Assembly (NCBI RefSeq): GCF_001262505.1
Contig: NZ_KQ410731.1
Location: forward strand, 218,128-282,127
Length of the DNA: 64,000 nucleotides
Direction of reading: 5' to 3'
Source of the DNA: Shinella sp. SUS2
Lineage (GTDB): Bacteria > Pseudomonadota > Alphaproteobacteria > Rhizobiales > Rhizobiaceae
In this document: piece after piece, positions 15,525 to 24,516 of the stretch
Layout of the letters: each line of letters starts with the position of its first letter
Position numbering within the stretch: position 1 is the first letter of the stretch
The notes under the pieces: model-generated
Told to the model about the DNA's origin: nothing
Databases searched by the model: none
Seen by the model: only the letters and a program-made list of their open reading frames with translations
Made by a program: the position numbers and the translations under genes

Positions 15525-16958
15525 ATGCCGGAGCCGACCTTGCAGGACATTACCGACCTTTCCGCCCTTGCCCTTTCCGCCGCCATCGCCGAGCGCCGGC
15601 TCGATTGCCGCAGCGTCATGGTGGCCTATCTCTCCCGCATCGAGGCGATCAATCCGCGTCTCAACGCCATCGTCAGCCTGCGTCCGGCGGATGCGCTGCT
15701 GGCCGAAGCGGAAGCGGCAGACCGGGCCCTTGCGGTGGGGGACTATCGCGGCTGGCTGCACGGCGTGCCCTTCGCGGTGAAGGACCTTTCAGAGGCGAAG
15801 GGCATCCTCTGCTCCTTCGGTTCGGCCAATTATGCGGATTTTGTCCCCGACTACGACGACATCCATGTCGAGCGCATCCGGGCTGCCGGCGCCATCATCA
15901 TCGGCAAGACCAATGCGCCGGAAATGGGCCTCGGCTCGCACAGCTACAACCCGGTCTTCGGCGTCACGCGCAATCCCTATGACACCGGCAGGAGCGCCGG
16001 CGGGTCCTCGGGCGGCGCGGCGGCGGGGCTGGCGGCGCGGCTCTTGCCGGTCGCCGACGGCAGCGACATGATGGGCTCGCTGCGCAATCCCGCGGGCTTC
16101 AACAATGTCGTCGGCTTCCGTCCGTCCTTCGGCCGCGTGCCCTCGCTCAACACCGAACTTTTCCTCGGCCAGCTCGCCATCAACGGCCCGATGGGGCGCA
16201 GCGTCGCCGATGTCGCGGCCCTGCTGGCGACGCAGGCCGGCCATGACCCCCGTGATCCGCTGTCGCTTGCCGATGATGGCCTTGTGCACGATGGCGACCG
16301 TGATCTTTCCGGTGCCCGCATCGGCTGGCTGGGCGATTTCGACGGCTACCTTGCCTTCGAGCCCGGCGTGCTGGAGCTCTGCCGCGCCGCGCTCGACGTC
16401 TTTCGCCGGCTTGGATGCCGCGTCGAGGACGTACCGCCGGGCTTCGACATGGCGCGGCTCTGGCAGACCTGGCGCACGTTGCGCCATTTCCTCGTCGCCA
16501 ATGGGCAGGCGGGCGACTATGCAGACCCCATCCGGCGCGCGCGCATGAAGCCGGAGATGATCTGGGAAATCAAGAACGGCCAGAACCTCTCCGCGGCGGA
16601 GGTCTATGCCGCCTCGCTCGGCCGCAGCGACTGGCTGCGCCACGTCATGGGCCTCTTCGAACGCTACGATTTCCTCGTCCTTCCCTCTGCCCAGGTCTTC
16701 CCCTTCGCGGCCGAGCTCGACTGGCCGAAGGCGATCGCGGGGCGGGCGATGGATACCTATCATCGCTGGATGGAGGTGGTGATCGGGCCGACGCTGGCCG
16801 GTCTTCCCGTCGCCGCCATGCCGGCCGGTTTCGGCGTGAACGCACTGCCCGCAGGTATCCAGATCATCGGTCGCCCGCGGGCTGATCGCGACGTGCTCGC
16901 GGCTGCCGCGCGCTATGAGGCGGCGACCGACTGGCTCTCCCGGCATCCCCAGTTCTAG
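15525..16958 (+). CDS. Amidase signature family hydrolase
   Basis: A 477-residue cytoplasmic amidase. The Ser-cisSer-Lys triad is present: K86 (VPFAVKDL), cis-Ser S161 in SAGGSSGGAAAG, and nucleophile S185 in SDMMGSLRNPAG. The usual DTGGSIRxPA is changed to DMMGSLRNPA, a variant seen in some rhizobial amidases. It would split a linear amide to acid and ammonia; substrate unknown. It could in principle take amides made by the nitrile hydratase at 52-54 kb, but the two are 36 kb apart. No strong ribosome site is seen. It is 49 bases downstream of the DUF1772 gene and may be in the same operon. Confidence 0.88.
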   Translation: MPEPTLQDITDLSALALSAAIAERRLDCRSVMVAYLSRIEAINPRLNAIVSLRPADALLAEAEAADRALAVGDYRGWLHGVPFAVKDLSEAKGILCSFGSANYADFVPDYDDIHVERIRAAGAIIIGKTNAPEMGLGSHSYNPVFGVTRNPYDTGRSAGGSSGGAAAGLAARLLPVADGSDMMGSLRNPAGFNNVVGFRPSFGRVPSLNTELFLGQLAINGPMGRSVADVAALLATQAGHDPRDPLSLADDGLVHDGDRDLSGARIGWLGDFDGYLAFEPGVLELCRAALDVFRRLGCRVEDVPPGFDMARLWQTWRTLRHFLVANGQAGDYADPIRRARMKPEMIWEIKNGQNLSAAEVYAASLGRSDWLRHVMGLFERYDFLVLPSAQVFPFAAELDWPKAIAGRAMDTYHRWMEVVIGPTLAGLPVAAMPAGFGVNALPAGIQIIGRPRADRDVLAAAARYEAATDWLSRHPQF

Positions 16959-17210
16959 GGATACGGGGGCTTTTGACACGCCAGCGCCGCATTCTCGTGA
17001 CAGGCAGCCTTGCCGGGTGTTGAGGACCGTCCGGCAGACTCCTTCAAAACGCGAGGCGCCGTTTAGGAATTGCTTACCATATTTCGTCATTCTTTGCTCG
17101 TTCGGCAGAAGCCCGGGACGCGTGATCCCGCCGCCTGCCGCAAGCGTAACGGCTTCCGGAGTGTGTTTTCCGCGGCCGCGTCGAGTAACGAGTATCGGGT
17201 AACGAGTATC

Positions 17211-18407
17211 ATGGCGTCTGTATACAGTTCCGCGCGTTCCGCGTCGAAGACCCGTCGGGGTATCCTTCTCAGCGCATTCCTGGCCTGCGGTGTCGTCGCA
17301 GGATCCGCCTGGGCCGTCGTTTCGACGCTGGGCGCAATGCAGGATGCGGCCTCCTCCCTTTCCGAAGGCAAGAAGATCATGACCGCCTCGCTGCATGGCA
17401 AGCCTGCGGCGCGGCTGACCCAACACGCCGAGCGCACGGTGAAGGTCGCGAAGTTCTCGCGGCTGTCGCAGCCCTCGGAAAGCGAGCTGCGCCAGAAGCA
17501 GCTGACGGCCGAGGCGATCCAGGTCGCCCATCAGCGCAAGATCTCCATCCAGCTCGCCTCCGCCGTCAAGCGCGAGAAGGCCAAGGCGGCGATGATCGAG
17601 GCGGCTATCGCCCGCGCCGAGCGCTCCGTCGAGGACGAGAAGCGGATCACTGGCCAGCCGACCATGGTTACCGCGCTGGTCGAGGATGTTTCCGCCCGCA
17701 AGGACATCCAGCCCTTCGGCCTCGTCATGCAGAAGCCGGAAACCGAGGAGGAGAACCTCCTCAGCGAGATCCCGCTACCGGAGGCCAAGCCCGCGCTGGA
17801 GACGGTCACCATCGAAAAGCCGGTGGTCGAGGAGAAACCCGTCGCCCGCGCCAAGCGCGAGGAGGCGAGGGACAAGGACAAGGACAAGGAAGACGTCGCT
17901 CTCGTCAAGCCCGAGCGTTCGCTGTTCGGCGATCTCTTCAAGAGCAAGGGTGGCGCAAGTGGCACCGGCTGGCCGGGGCGCGGCACGCGGGTCGCGATCT
18001 ACGACGTCTCCAATGCGACGGTCTACATGCCCGACGGCACGAAGCTGCGCGCGCATTCCGGTATCGGCAAGATGCGCGACAACCCGCGCTACGAACATGT
18101 CAAGATGACCGGGCCGACGCCCGCCGGTATCTATCGTCTGAAGATGCGCGAGCGGCGCTTCCACGGCGTCGAGGCAATCCGCATGACGTCGATCGACGGA
18201 CGTGACCCGAAGAACCGTACGGGCCTCCTGACGCACACCAACCTGCTGCGCGGCCAGAAGGGTTCGCATGGCTGCGTCGCCTTCCAGAACTACGAGCCGT
18301 TCCTCAATGCCTTCAAGCGCGGTCACATCACGATGATGGTCGTGGTGCCGGAGCTGCCGTCCTCCCGCACGCAGCTTGCCGCCCTTTACCGCAAGGCCGG
18401 TGCCTGA
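17211..18407 (+). CDS. DUF2778 (Tlde1-like L,D-transpeptidase) membrane-anchored protein
   Basis: A 398-residue envelope protein. A single N-terminal membrane anchor (about residues 16-40, GILLSAFLACGVVAGSAWAVV) is followed by about 200 residues of charged, Lys/Glu-rich linker, then a C-terminal DUF2778 domain (from about 260). The catalytic motif SHGCVAF places Cys at residue 355 with His two before it, as in YkuD-type L,D-transpeptidases and the Tlde1 peptidoglycan toxin. A role in cell-wall crosslinking or trimming in the periplasm is likely. The ATG was chosen because the anchor follows directly; ribosome site is weak. A strong terminator follows. A 12-base direct repeat (GTAACGAGTATC) sits just before the start. 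Confidence 0.8.
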   Translation: MASVYSSARSASKTRRGILLSAFLACGVVAGSAWAVVSTLGAMQDAASSLSEGKKIMTASLHGKPAARLTQHAERTVKVAKFSRLSQPSESELRQKQLTAEAIQVAHQRKISIQLASAVKREKAKAAMIEAAIARAERSVEDEKRITGQPTMVTALVEDVSARKDIQPFGLVMQKPETEEENLLSEIPLPEAKPALETVTIEKPVVEEKPVARAKREEARDKDKDKEDVALVKPERSLFGDLFKSKGGASGTGWPGRGTRVAIYDVSNATVYMPDGTKLRAHSGIGKMRDNPRYEHVKMTGPTPAGIYRLKMRERRFHGVEAIRMTSIDGRDPKNRTGLLTHTNLLRGQKGSHGCVAFQNYEPFLNAFKRGHITMMVVVPELPSSRTQLAALYRKAGA

Positions 18408-18438
18408 CTGCCTTCCGCTTGATGGGCTGAAATCCGAG

Positions 18439-18464
18439 CCGGCGCCCTGCAGCGCCGGTTTTTT
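18439..18464 (+). terminator. Rho-independent terminator after the DUF2778 gene
   Basis: Hairpin CCGGCGC-cctgca-GCGCCGG directly followed by six T residues, 31 bases after the stop codon. Confidence 0.93.
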
Positions 18465-18614
18465 ATTGGAATGCGGTTTCTTGCGTTTTTCCAAGAATCT
18501 TATGCCAATGATCTATTTGGTTTATCAAACGCTAAGAATTTCGCGTCAAATTTGGCCAGTGTCATTTTAGGGGTCTTGGAGAAGCCGGGACCGCACTGAG
18601 GGTAGGAACCAGAC

Positions 18615-20339
18615 GTGACCGCTTTCGATTTCGGATTGAACGCCCGCGCCGTACTTGCTGCGATGGATCGCTCCCAGGCGATCATCGAATTCGACCTGAC
18701 CGGCAGGATACTGCATGCCAACGAGAATTTCCTGCAGGCCGTTGGCTACCAGCTTTCCGAGGTCGTCGGCCAGCACCACCGCATGTTCGTCGATCCGGTG
18801 GAGGCGCAGTCGAAGGACTATGCGGCCTTCTGGGCGCGGCTTGCCGAGGGCCATTTCGACCGGCGCCAGTACAAGCGCGTTGCCAAGGGCGGCCGCGAGA
18901 TCTGGATCGAAGCCTCCTACAATCCGGTCTTCCGGGGCGGCAAGCCCGTGAAGGTGGTGAAGTTCGCCACCGACATCACGACGGTCAAGCTGAAGGCCAT
19001 GGAGGACGAGGGCAAGCTTGCGGCGCTCAGCCGCGCGCAGGCGATCATCGAGTTCACGCCGAAGGGAGACATCCTCGGTGCCAACGAGAATTTCCTCGCG
19101 GCGCTCGGCTACGATCTCACGGAGATCACCGGTCGCCACCACTCGATGTTCTGCATGCCCGACCATGTCGCGAGCCCGGAATACCGGATGTTCTGGCAGC
19201 GGCTGGCGGAAGGCCATTTCGTCGCCGACCAGTTTACACGCATCACCAAGAGTGGCGCCAAGATCCATATCCAGGCGTCCTACAACCCGATCCTCGACGC
19301 CGACGGCAAGGTCTTCAAGGTCGTTAAGTTCGCAACCGACGTGACGGAGCGTGTGAGGTCAATCGAGGAGATCGGCGCCGGCCTTGGCCGCCTGGCGGAA
19401 TGCAACATCCGCATGACGATCGACCGCGCCTTCGTGCCGGAGTTCGAGCCGCTACGGCGCGACTTCAACAACTCGATCGGCGCCTTCCAGGAAACCCTCT
19501 CGAAGGTTCTCGACCAGACCTACATCCAGAACCGGAGCGGACAGGAGATGCGCAAGGCGGCCGAAGATCTCTCCGAGCGCACGCGCCAGCAGGCTGTTGC
19601 GCTGGAGGAGACGGCTGCTGCCCTCACGGAGGCGACCGTCGCTGTGCGTTCCTCGACCGACCGTACGCGGGAAACGCGCAAGCTCGTGCGGGATGCGCGC
19701 GCCTCGGCCAACATGTCGGCCAGTGTCGTGAGCAACACGGTCAGCGCCATGCAGCGCATCGAAGCGGCCTCCGCCGAAATCGGCCAGATCATCGGGGTCA
19801 TCGATGAAATCGCCTTCCAGACCAACCTGCTCGCGCTGAATGCCGGTGTCGAGGCGGCGCGCGCCGGCGAGGCGGGCAGGGGCTTTGCGGTGGTGGCGCA
19901 GGAGGTGCGCGAACTGGCGCAGCGTTCCGCCAAGGCGGCACGCGAGATCAAGAAGCTGATCACCAATTCCAGCACGGAAGTGCATGAGGGCGTGCGTCTC
20001 GTGGGCGAGACAGGCCGCGCGCTGCAGGAGATCGAAAGCTTCGTCGCGGAGATCGACCACAACGTGGATGCCATCGCGACATCCGCTGCCGAGCAGGCGA
20101 GCGGCCTCGAGGAGATCAGTGCCGCCGTGTCCGACGTCGACCGGATCACGCAGGAAAACGCGGCCATGGTGGAGCACACGACGGCGACAAGCCAGTCGCT
20201 GGCGGAAGGCGCAATAACCCTGAGCGAACTCGTGAACCGCTTCCAGCTGAACCGTCGTGCCCGTCGCCGTGACGGTAGCGAGGTCTGGACGCCGGAAGAG
20301 CGCGCGGCCCGGCTCGGCCATATCCGCAAAGCATCCTGA
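18615..20339 (+). CDS. Soluble methyl-accepting chemotaxis protein with two PAS domains
   Basis: A 574-residue chemoreceptor without membrane segments. Two similar PAS domains (about 15-125 and 137-247; each has ANENFL near the start and [10 protein letters not shown] or [10 protein letters not shown] near the end, followed by [10 protein letters not shown] or [10 protein letters not shown]) precede the signalling domain, whose hairpin tip [33 protein letters not shown] is intact. Likely a cytoplasmic energy or redox sensor acting on CheA/CheW; a haem or flavin cofactor is possible, as in related Aer2/McpB-type proteins, but no ligand residue can be assigned. The start is GTG with AGGAA upstream. 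Confidence 0.92.
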   Translation: MTAFDFGLNARAVLAAMDRSQAIIEFDLTGRILHANENFLQAVGYQLSEVVGQHHRMFVDPVEAQSKDYAAFWARLAEGHFDRRQYKRVAKGGREIWIEASYNPVFRGGKPVKVVKFATDITTVKLKAMEDEGKLAALSRAQAIIEFTPKGDILGANENFLAALGYDLTEITGRHHSMFCMPDHVASPEYRMFWQRLAEGHFVADQFTRITKSGAKIHIQASYNPILDADGKVFKVVKFATDVTERVRSIEEIGAGLGRLAECNIRMTIDRAFVPEFEPLRRDFNNSIGAFQETLSKVLDQTYIQNRSGQEMRKAAEDLSERTRQQAVALEETAAALTEATVAVRSSTDRTRETRKLVRDARASANMSASVVSNTVSAMQRIEAASAEIGQIIGVIDEIAFQTNLLALNAGVEAARAGEAGRGFAVVAQEVRELAQRSAKAAREIKKLITNSSTEVHEGVRLVGETGRALQEIESFVAEIDHNVDAIATSAAEQASGLEEISAAVSDVDRITQENAAMVEHTTATSQSLAEGAITLSELVNRFQLNRRARRRDGSEVWTPEERAARLGHIRKAS

Positions 20340-20371
20340 AAAACGAGGGACGGGGTGGCAATGCGGCCCCG

Positions 20372-22831
20372 TCAGGCCTTGTTGACGAAGCCGTCCAGGA
20401 CACGCTTCTGGCCGGCGCGGTCGAAGTCGATCGTCAGCTTGTTGCCTTCGATCGCCGCCACGTTGCCATTGCCGAATTTCATGTGGAAGACCCGGTCGCC
20501 GATCGCAAATTTCGATGGCTCGCTTACCGTCGATTTCGCCACCAGCTCGCCGTCGATGGTGCGGGCGCGCGGCCCGCTCTCGCCATAGCCGATGCGCTCG
20601 ACGGCATGGCCGGAGCGCGAGCCCCAGTTGTCGCGGGTCGCATCCGTGCGGTTCGCCTGGGCGCGGCGCCAGCCGGGCGTCGAATAGGCGTTCTGGAAGG
20701 GCTCCTGCTTGTCGAAGCGTGACTGGCCGTAACCGCCGCCGCGACCGTAGCCGCCATAGGATTGCTCGACTTCGGCAACCTCGACATGGGCTTCCGGCAG
20801 CTCGTCGAGGAAGCGCGAGGGCAGGGTCGTCTGCCACAGGCCGTGGATGCGGCGGTTCGAGACGAACCAGATGTGGCAGCGGCGCTTGGCCCGCGTGATG
20901 CCGACATAGGCAAGGCGCCGTTCTTCCTCAAGGCCCGAACGGCCGCCCTCGTCGAGCGAGCGTTGGTGCGGGAAGAGGCCTTCCTCCCAGCCGGGCAGGA
21001 ACACGGTCTCGAATTCGAGGCCCTTGGCCGAGTGCAGCGTCATGATCGAGACGGCGTCGAGTTCGGCGTTCTGCTCGGCATCCATGACGAGCGAAACGTG
21101 ATCCAGGAAGCCGCGCATCGATTCGAAGGCCTCCATCGAGCGGATAAGTTCCTTCAGGTTTTCGAGGCGGCCCGGTCCTTCCGCCGACTTGTCGGCCTGC
21201 CACATGGCGGTGTAACCGCTCTCCTCGAGGATCTGCTCGGCAAGCTCGGTGTGCGGCATGGTCTCCAGCAGCGACTGCCAGCGGCGGAAATCGGTGACGA
21301 CGTCGAAGAGCGCCTTGCGAGCCTTCGGCTTCAGCTCGTCCGTCTCGATGATATCGGCTGCTGCGGCGAGCATCGGGATGTCGCGGGCGCGGGCATAGTC
21401 GTGCAGGTTGCGGATCGTCGTGTCGCCGAGGCCGCGCTTCGGCGTGTTGACGATGCGCTCGAAGGCGAGGTCGTCGGCCGGCTGGCTGACCAGCCGGAAA
21501 TAGGCCATGGCATCGCGGATTTCGAGGCGCTCGTAGAAGCGAGGGCCGCCGATGACGCGGTAGTTGAGGCCGAGCGTGACGAAGCGGTCTTCGAATTCGC
21601 GCATCTGGAAGGACGCGCGAACGAGGATCGCCATGTCGTTCAGCTTGTGCTCCTTGCGCTGGAGCTGTTCGATCTCCTCGCCGACGGCGCGGGCCTCTTC
21701 CTCCGAATCCCAAGCGGCATGCACGACGACCTTGTCGTCTTCGGGGTCGCGCCGGTCGGTGAACAGCGTCTTGCCGAGGCGGTCCTCGTTGTGGGCGATG
21801 AGGTGGCCGGCCGCACCGAGGATATGGGCGGTGGAGCGGTAGTTGCGCTCCAGCTTGACGACCTTGGCGCCCGGGAAATCCTTCTCGAAGCGCAGGATGT
21901 TGTCCACTTCCGCACCGCGCCAGCCATAGATAGACTGGTCGTCGTCGCCGACGCAGCAGACATTCTGCGGCGTGCCTTTCGGCCGCTGCGCGAGCAGGCG
22001 CAGCCACATGTATTGCGCCGTGTTGGTGTCCTGGTACTCGTCGACGAGAATGTAGCGGAATTTCTGGTGGTACTCGGCGAGCACATCCGGATTGGCGCGG
22101 AACAGGCGGATCGGGTGCAGCAGGAGGTCGCCGAAGTCGCAGGCGTTCAGCGTCTTCAGGCGGTTCTGGTAGGCGATGTAGAGTTCGCGGCCCTTGCCGT
22201 TGGCGAAGGCACGGGCATCGCCCTCCGGGATCTGCGCGGGATCGAGGCCCTTGTTCTTCCAGCCGTCGATCATGCCGGCGAACTGCTTTGCCGGCCAGCG
22301 CTTGTCGTCGATGCCCTCGGCCTGGATGATCTGCTTGACCAGCCGCACCACATCGTCGGTGTCGAGGATGGAGAAATCCGACTTGAGGCCGACGAGTTCG
22401 GCGTGGCGCCGCAGGAGCTTCACGCCGATCGAGTGGAAGGTGCCGAGCCAGGGCATGCCCTCGACGGCCCCGCCGACGAGGAGGCCGATGCGCTCCTTCA
22501 TCTCGCGTGCCGCCTTGTTGGTGAAGGTCACGGCCAGCATCTGGCTGGGGAAGGCGCGGCCGGTGGCGAGGATATGGGCGATGCGGGTGGTCAGCACGCG
22601 CGTCTTGCCGGTACCGGCGCCGGCAAGCACCAGCACGGGTCCGTCGAGCGTTTCCACCGCCTCGCGCTGCTCGGGGTTGAGGCCGGAGAGATAATCCGGC
22701 GCCCGGTGCGCGTCGCGGGCCGCCATGGCACGCGCGGCGATGCCGCCCGTCGGCTTGGCCGGTGCTGCGGGCTTGCCGGCCAGCTGCGGGTCCTCGTCGA
22801 AGAAGGGAATGTCGTCGTAACCGCTGATCAT
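20372..22831 (-). CDS. uvrD: ATP-dependent DNA helicase UvrD/PcrA
   Basis: An 819-residue superfamily 1A helicase that unwinds DNA 3'-5' in nucleotide excision and mismatch repair. Walker A GAGTGKT is at residues 71-77; motif II LVDEYQDTN and motif III VGDDDQSIYGWRGA follow, then motifs V/VI VSIMTLHSAKGLEFETVFL and YVGITRAKRR. The N-terminal 50 residues before the Q-motif are an alphaproteobacterial extension. The C-terminus has a Gly/Tyr-rich linker (SYGGYGRGGGYG) and a Tudor-like end (IGDRVFHMKFGNGNV) that binds RNA polymerase in PcrA/UvrD. A TTG three codons upstream is an alternative start. Confidence 0.96.
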   Translation of the reverse strand: MISGYDDIPFFDEDPQLAGKPAAPAKPTGGIAARAMAARDAHRAPDYLSGLNPEQREAVETLDGPVLVLAGAGTGKTRVLTTRIAHILATGRAFPSQMLAVTFTNKAAREMKERIGLLVGGAVEGMPWLGTFHSIGVKLLRRHAELVGLKSDFSILDTDDVVRLVKQIIQAEGIDDKRWPAKQFAGMIDGWKNKGLDPAQIPEGDARAFANGKGRELYIAYQNRLKTLNACDFGDLLLHPIRLFRANPDVLAEYHQKFRYILVDEYQDTNTAQYMWLRLLAQRPKGTPQNVCCVGDDDQSIYGWRGAEVDNILRFEKDFPGAKVVKLERNYRSTAHILGAAGHLIAHNEDRLGKTLFTDRRDPEDDKVVVHAAWDSEEEARAVGEEIEQLQRKEHKLNDMAILVRASFQMREFEDRFVTLGLNYRVIGGPRFYERLEIRDAMAYFRLVSQPADDLAFERIVNTPKRGLGDTTIRNLHDYARARDIPMLAAAADIIETDELKPKARKALFDVVTDFRRWQSLLETMPHTELAEQILEESGYTAMWQADKSAEGPGRLENLKELIRSMEAFESMRGFLDHVSLVMDAEQNAELDAVSIMTLHSAKGLEFETVFLPGWEEGLFPHQRSLDEGGRSGLEEERRLAYVGITRAKRRCHIWFVSNRRIHGLWQTTLPSRFLDELPEAHVEVAEVEQSYGGYGRGGGYGQSRFDKQEPFQNAYSTPGWRRAQANRTDATRDNWGSRSGHAVERIGYGESGPRARTIDGELVAKSTVSEPSKFAIGDRVFHMKFGNGNVAAIEGNKLTIDFDRAGQKRVLDGFVNKA

Positions 22832-22933
22832 GCGGCTCAATGTAGTGATTCGGTCCCGAAAGGCCAGTTTTCCGTTCTGCTTTTATTCCACGGGGGAAAA
22901 GAATGGCCGGAAGATTGTGGAAAGCGGCGCTGT

Positions 22934-23347
22934 TCAGGCCTGTCGGCGGTCCGCATCGAAGACGTCGTCCACGGGCACCTGCAGGGCGGTGGCGAGCTGG
23001 TTCGTCTTGCCGGCAAGCGAGACGATGGCCAGGAGTTCGGCATAGTGCGCGTCCGTCATGCCCTTGGCTTTCGCCGCCGCGGTGTGGGAGTGGACACAAT
23101 AGCTGCAGCCGTTCGTTATCGAGACCGCGATATAGAGCATCTCCTTGACGAGCGGATCGAGCGTCGAGGGTGTCGCCATGACGGCCTTCACCTCCGCCCA
23201 GGTGCGCTCCAGGAGCGCCGGGTCGAAGGCGAGGTAGCGCCACATGTTGTTGACGAAGTCCGACTTGCGGGTGGCGCGGATGTCGTCGAACACCGCCTTG
23301 ACGCGCGGATCGGCTTCCAGATTGTCGGCGGGCTTGACGGTGCTCAT
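22934..23347 (-). CDS. Carboxymuconolactone decarboxylase/AhpD-like protein
   Basis: A 137-residue all-helical protein of the CMD/AhpD superfamily. The redox motif C81-S-Y-C84-x3-H88 (NGCSYCVHSH) is complete, so this is an AhpD-type peroxidase-like thiol protein rather than a true decarboxylase. It follows the cyclase-family gene by 48 bases in the same direction and is probably co-transcribed; a hairpin lies between them. Peroxide or electrophile defence is the likely role; the pairing with a cyclase hints at an aromatic-compound or kynurenine-type pathway. Confidence 0.85.
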   Translation of the reverse strand: MSTVKPADNLEADPRVKAVFDDIRATRKSDFVNNMWRYLAFDPALLERTWAEVKAVMATPSTLDPLVKEMLYIAVSITNGCSYCVHSHTAAAKAKGMTDAHYAELLAIVSLAGKTNQLATALQVPVDDVFDADRRQA

Positions 23348-23365
23348 GAGCGTCTCCGAGGAATG

Positions 23366-23387
23366 GGCCGGCGGAAAACCGCCGGCC
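23366..23387 (-). other. Intercistronic hairpin
   Basis: GGCCGGCGG-aaaa-CCGCCGGCC, a perfect 9-bp stem between the cyclase and AhpD-like genes. It has no T-run, so it is more likely an mRNA-stability or differential-expression element than a terminator. Confidence 0.6.
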
Positions 23388-23395
23388 GGAAGGGA

Positions 23396-24217
23396 TCAGG
23401 CGAGGGCGATGACACGGGACGGGCCACCCGTGCCGCCGCGCACCTTGGGTGCGCCGACGATGAGGGTTGCGCCCTTGGCCGGAAGCTTGTCCAGATTGGC
23501 GGCCGCTTCAAGGCCCCAGCGGCCCGACGGCAGCCAGGAATAGTGCGTCGCGAAATCCGGGGAGATGCCGTGGTCGAGCGAAAGCGTATCGACGGCGATG
23601 CCGACGGCGCTCGAATTTTCCGCTAGGTACTGCACCGCTTCGACATGGAAGCCGGGGAAGTGCAATTTCCCCTCGCCATCGGCATTGCGGAACTTGTCGG
23701 TACCGAGGTGCTTGTCCCAGCCGGAAAGAAGGGCAACGCAGGCCTTTTCCGGCAGGTCGCCATTGGCGGATATCCAGGCCTTGATGTCATCCGGCGTCAG
23801 CTGCGCGTCGGCATTGGCGGCGGCCTTTTCCCGGATGTCGATGACGGCGAGGGGCACGACCAGATCGGATACCGGGATTTCCGCCACGGATGTGCCGTCC
23901 TCGGTAAAATGCAGCGGCGCATCGAGATGAGTGCCGGTGTGCTCGTTGTACCGGAGTTCGAAGATGTTGAACTTGTGTTCCTTGTAGTTGAATTTCTGCT
24001 CGCGCCAGAACTGCTGCGGCCCGAAAAAGGTCGGGAACTCCTCATAGAGTTCGTGGGTGAGGTCCGTCGCCTTCGTCGGTGCCTGGGCCAGTGCCGGGCT
24101 CAGCGCGCCGCTACCTGCGGCAGCGACCGTTGCCGCTCCGGCGGCGGCGGCGCGGAAAAAGCTTCTCCTCGAAAGCATGCGGTTCTTGACGGTATCGATG
24201 ACGCAGGCGTCACACAT
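23396..24217 (-). CDS. Cyclase-family (kynurenine formamidase-like) protein with Tat signal
   Basis: A 273-residue metal-dependent hydrolase of the cyclase family. The metal-binding motif HTGTHLDAPLHF is intact, as is the later DTLSLDHG. The N-terminus carries a twin-arginine signal (SRRSFFR at residues 16-22, then Ala/Gly-rich hydrophobic region ending PALA), so the folded enzyme is exported to the periplasm by Tat, unlike cytoplasmic kynurenine formamidase. The ATG has GGGGA upstream; a more upstream in-frame start is unlikely. Substrate is unknown; an N-formyl or cyclic amide/ester is expected from the family. Confidence 0.85.
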   Translation of the reverse strand: MCDACVIDTVKNRMLSRRSFFRAAAAGAATVAAAGSGALSPALAQAPTKATDLTHELYEEFPTFFGPQQFWREQKFNYKEHKFNIFELRYNEHTGTHLDAPLHFTEDGTSVAEIPVSDLVVPLAVIDIREKAAANADAQLTPDDIKAWISANGDLPEKACVALLSGWDKHLGTDKFRNADGEGKLHFPGFHVEAVQYLAENSSAVGIAVDTLSLDHGISPDFATHYSWLPSGRWGLEAAANLDKLPAKGATLIVGAPKVRGGTGGPSRVIALA

Positions 24218-24368
24218 GGAATTCCCCCTGTCGTTCAATGCGTTGATGAAAGAATACTGAAATAGGGCTCGGCCGCTGGGGCCGGGAAAAAGCTATCACA
24301 AGTGTTGGAGGCGTCCAGTCATGCACGTGCTCGCAAAAAGCGCGGCGAGGGAAGATTTCTCCACCTTT

Positions 24369-24416
24369 TCTTACATTTCGGTAACAGAGCGGGCCGCCAA
24401 TCTTACATTTCGGTAA
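24369..24416. promoter_or_regulatory. Duplicated operator-like repeat before the RND efflux operon
   Basis: The 16-base sequence TCTTACATTTCGGTAA occurs twice, at 24369-24384 and 24401-24416, exactly 32 bases (three helical turns) apart, so both face the same side of the helix. Each contains TTAC-N6-GTAA symmetry. Such phased direct repeats typify response-regulator or TetR-type sites. It lies about 100 bases before the RND adaptor gene, in the 299-base gap that also serves the divergent cyclase gene. The binding protein is unknown. Confidence 0.6.
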
Positions 24417-24516
24417 TGAACGCATTCTTTCATTGCTCGTTCATTTTCAAAGCGGGATACTTGGCCTATGTCGCGCCGCAACAGGCGACGGTTCGCTTCC
24501 TTCGGAGACAGATTGC

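Noticed and set aside
22934..23347. True 4-carboxymuconolactone decarboxylase of the protocatechuate pathway
   Set aside because: It has the CxxC-x3-H of AhpD-like proteins and no pca genes are near.
20762..23626. 954-codon plus-strand open frame
   Set aside because: Runs antisense through uvrD and the AhpD-like and cyclase genes; no motif and no ribosome site.
24418..24450. Fourth TGAAYGNNCATTCA operator near the RND operon (TGAACGCATTC)
   Set aside because: The spacing between half sites is three bases too short, so it does not fit the consensus.
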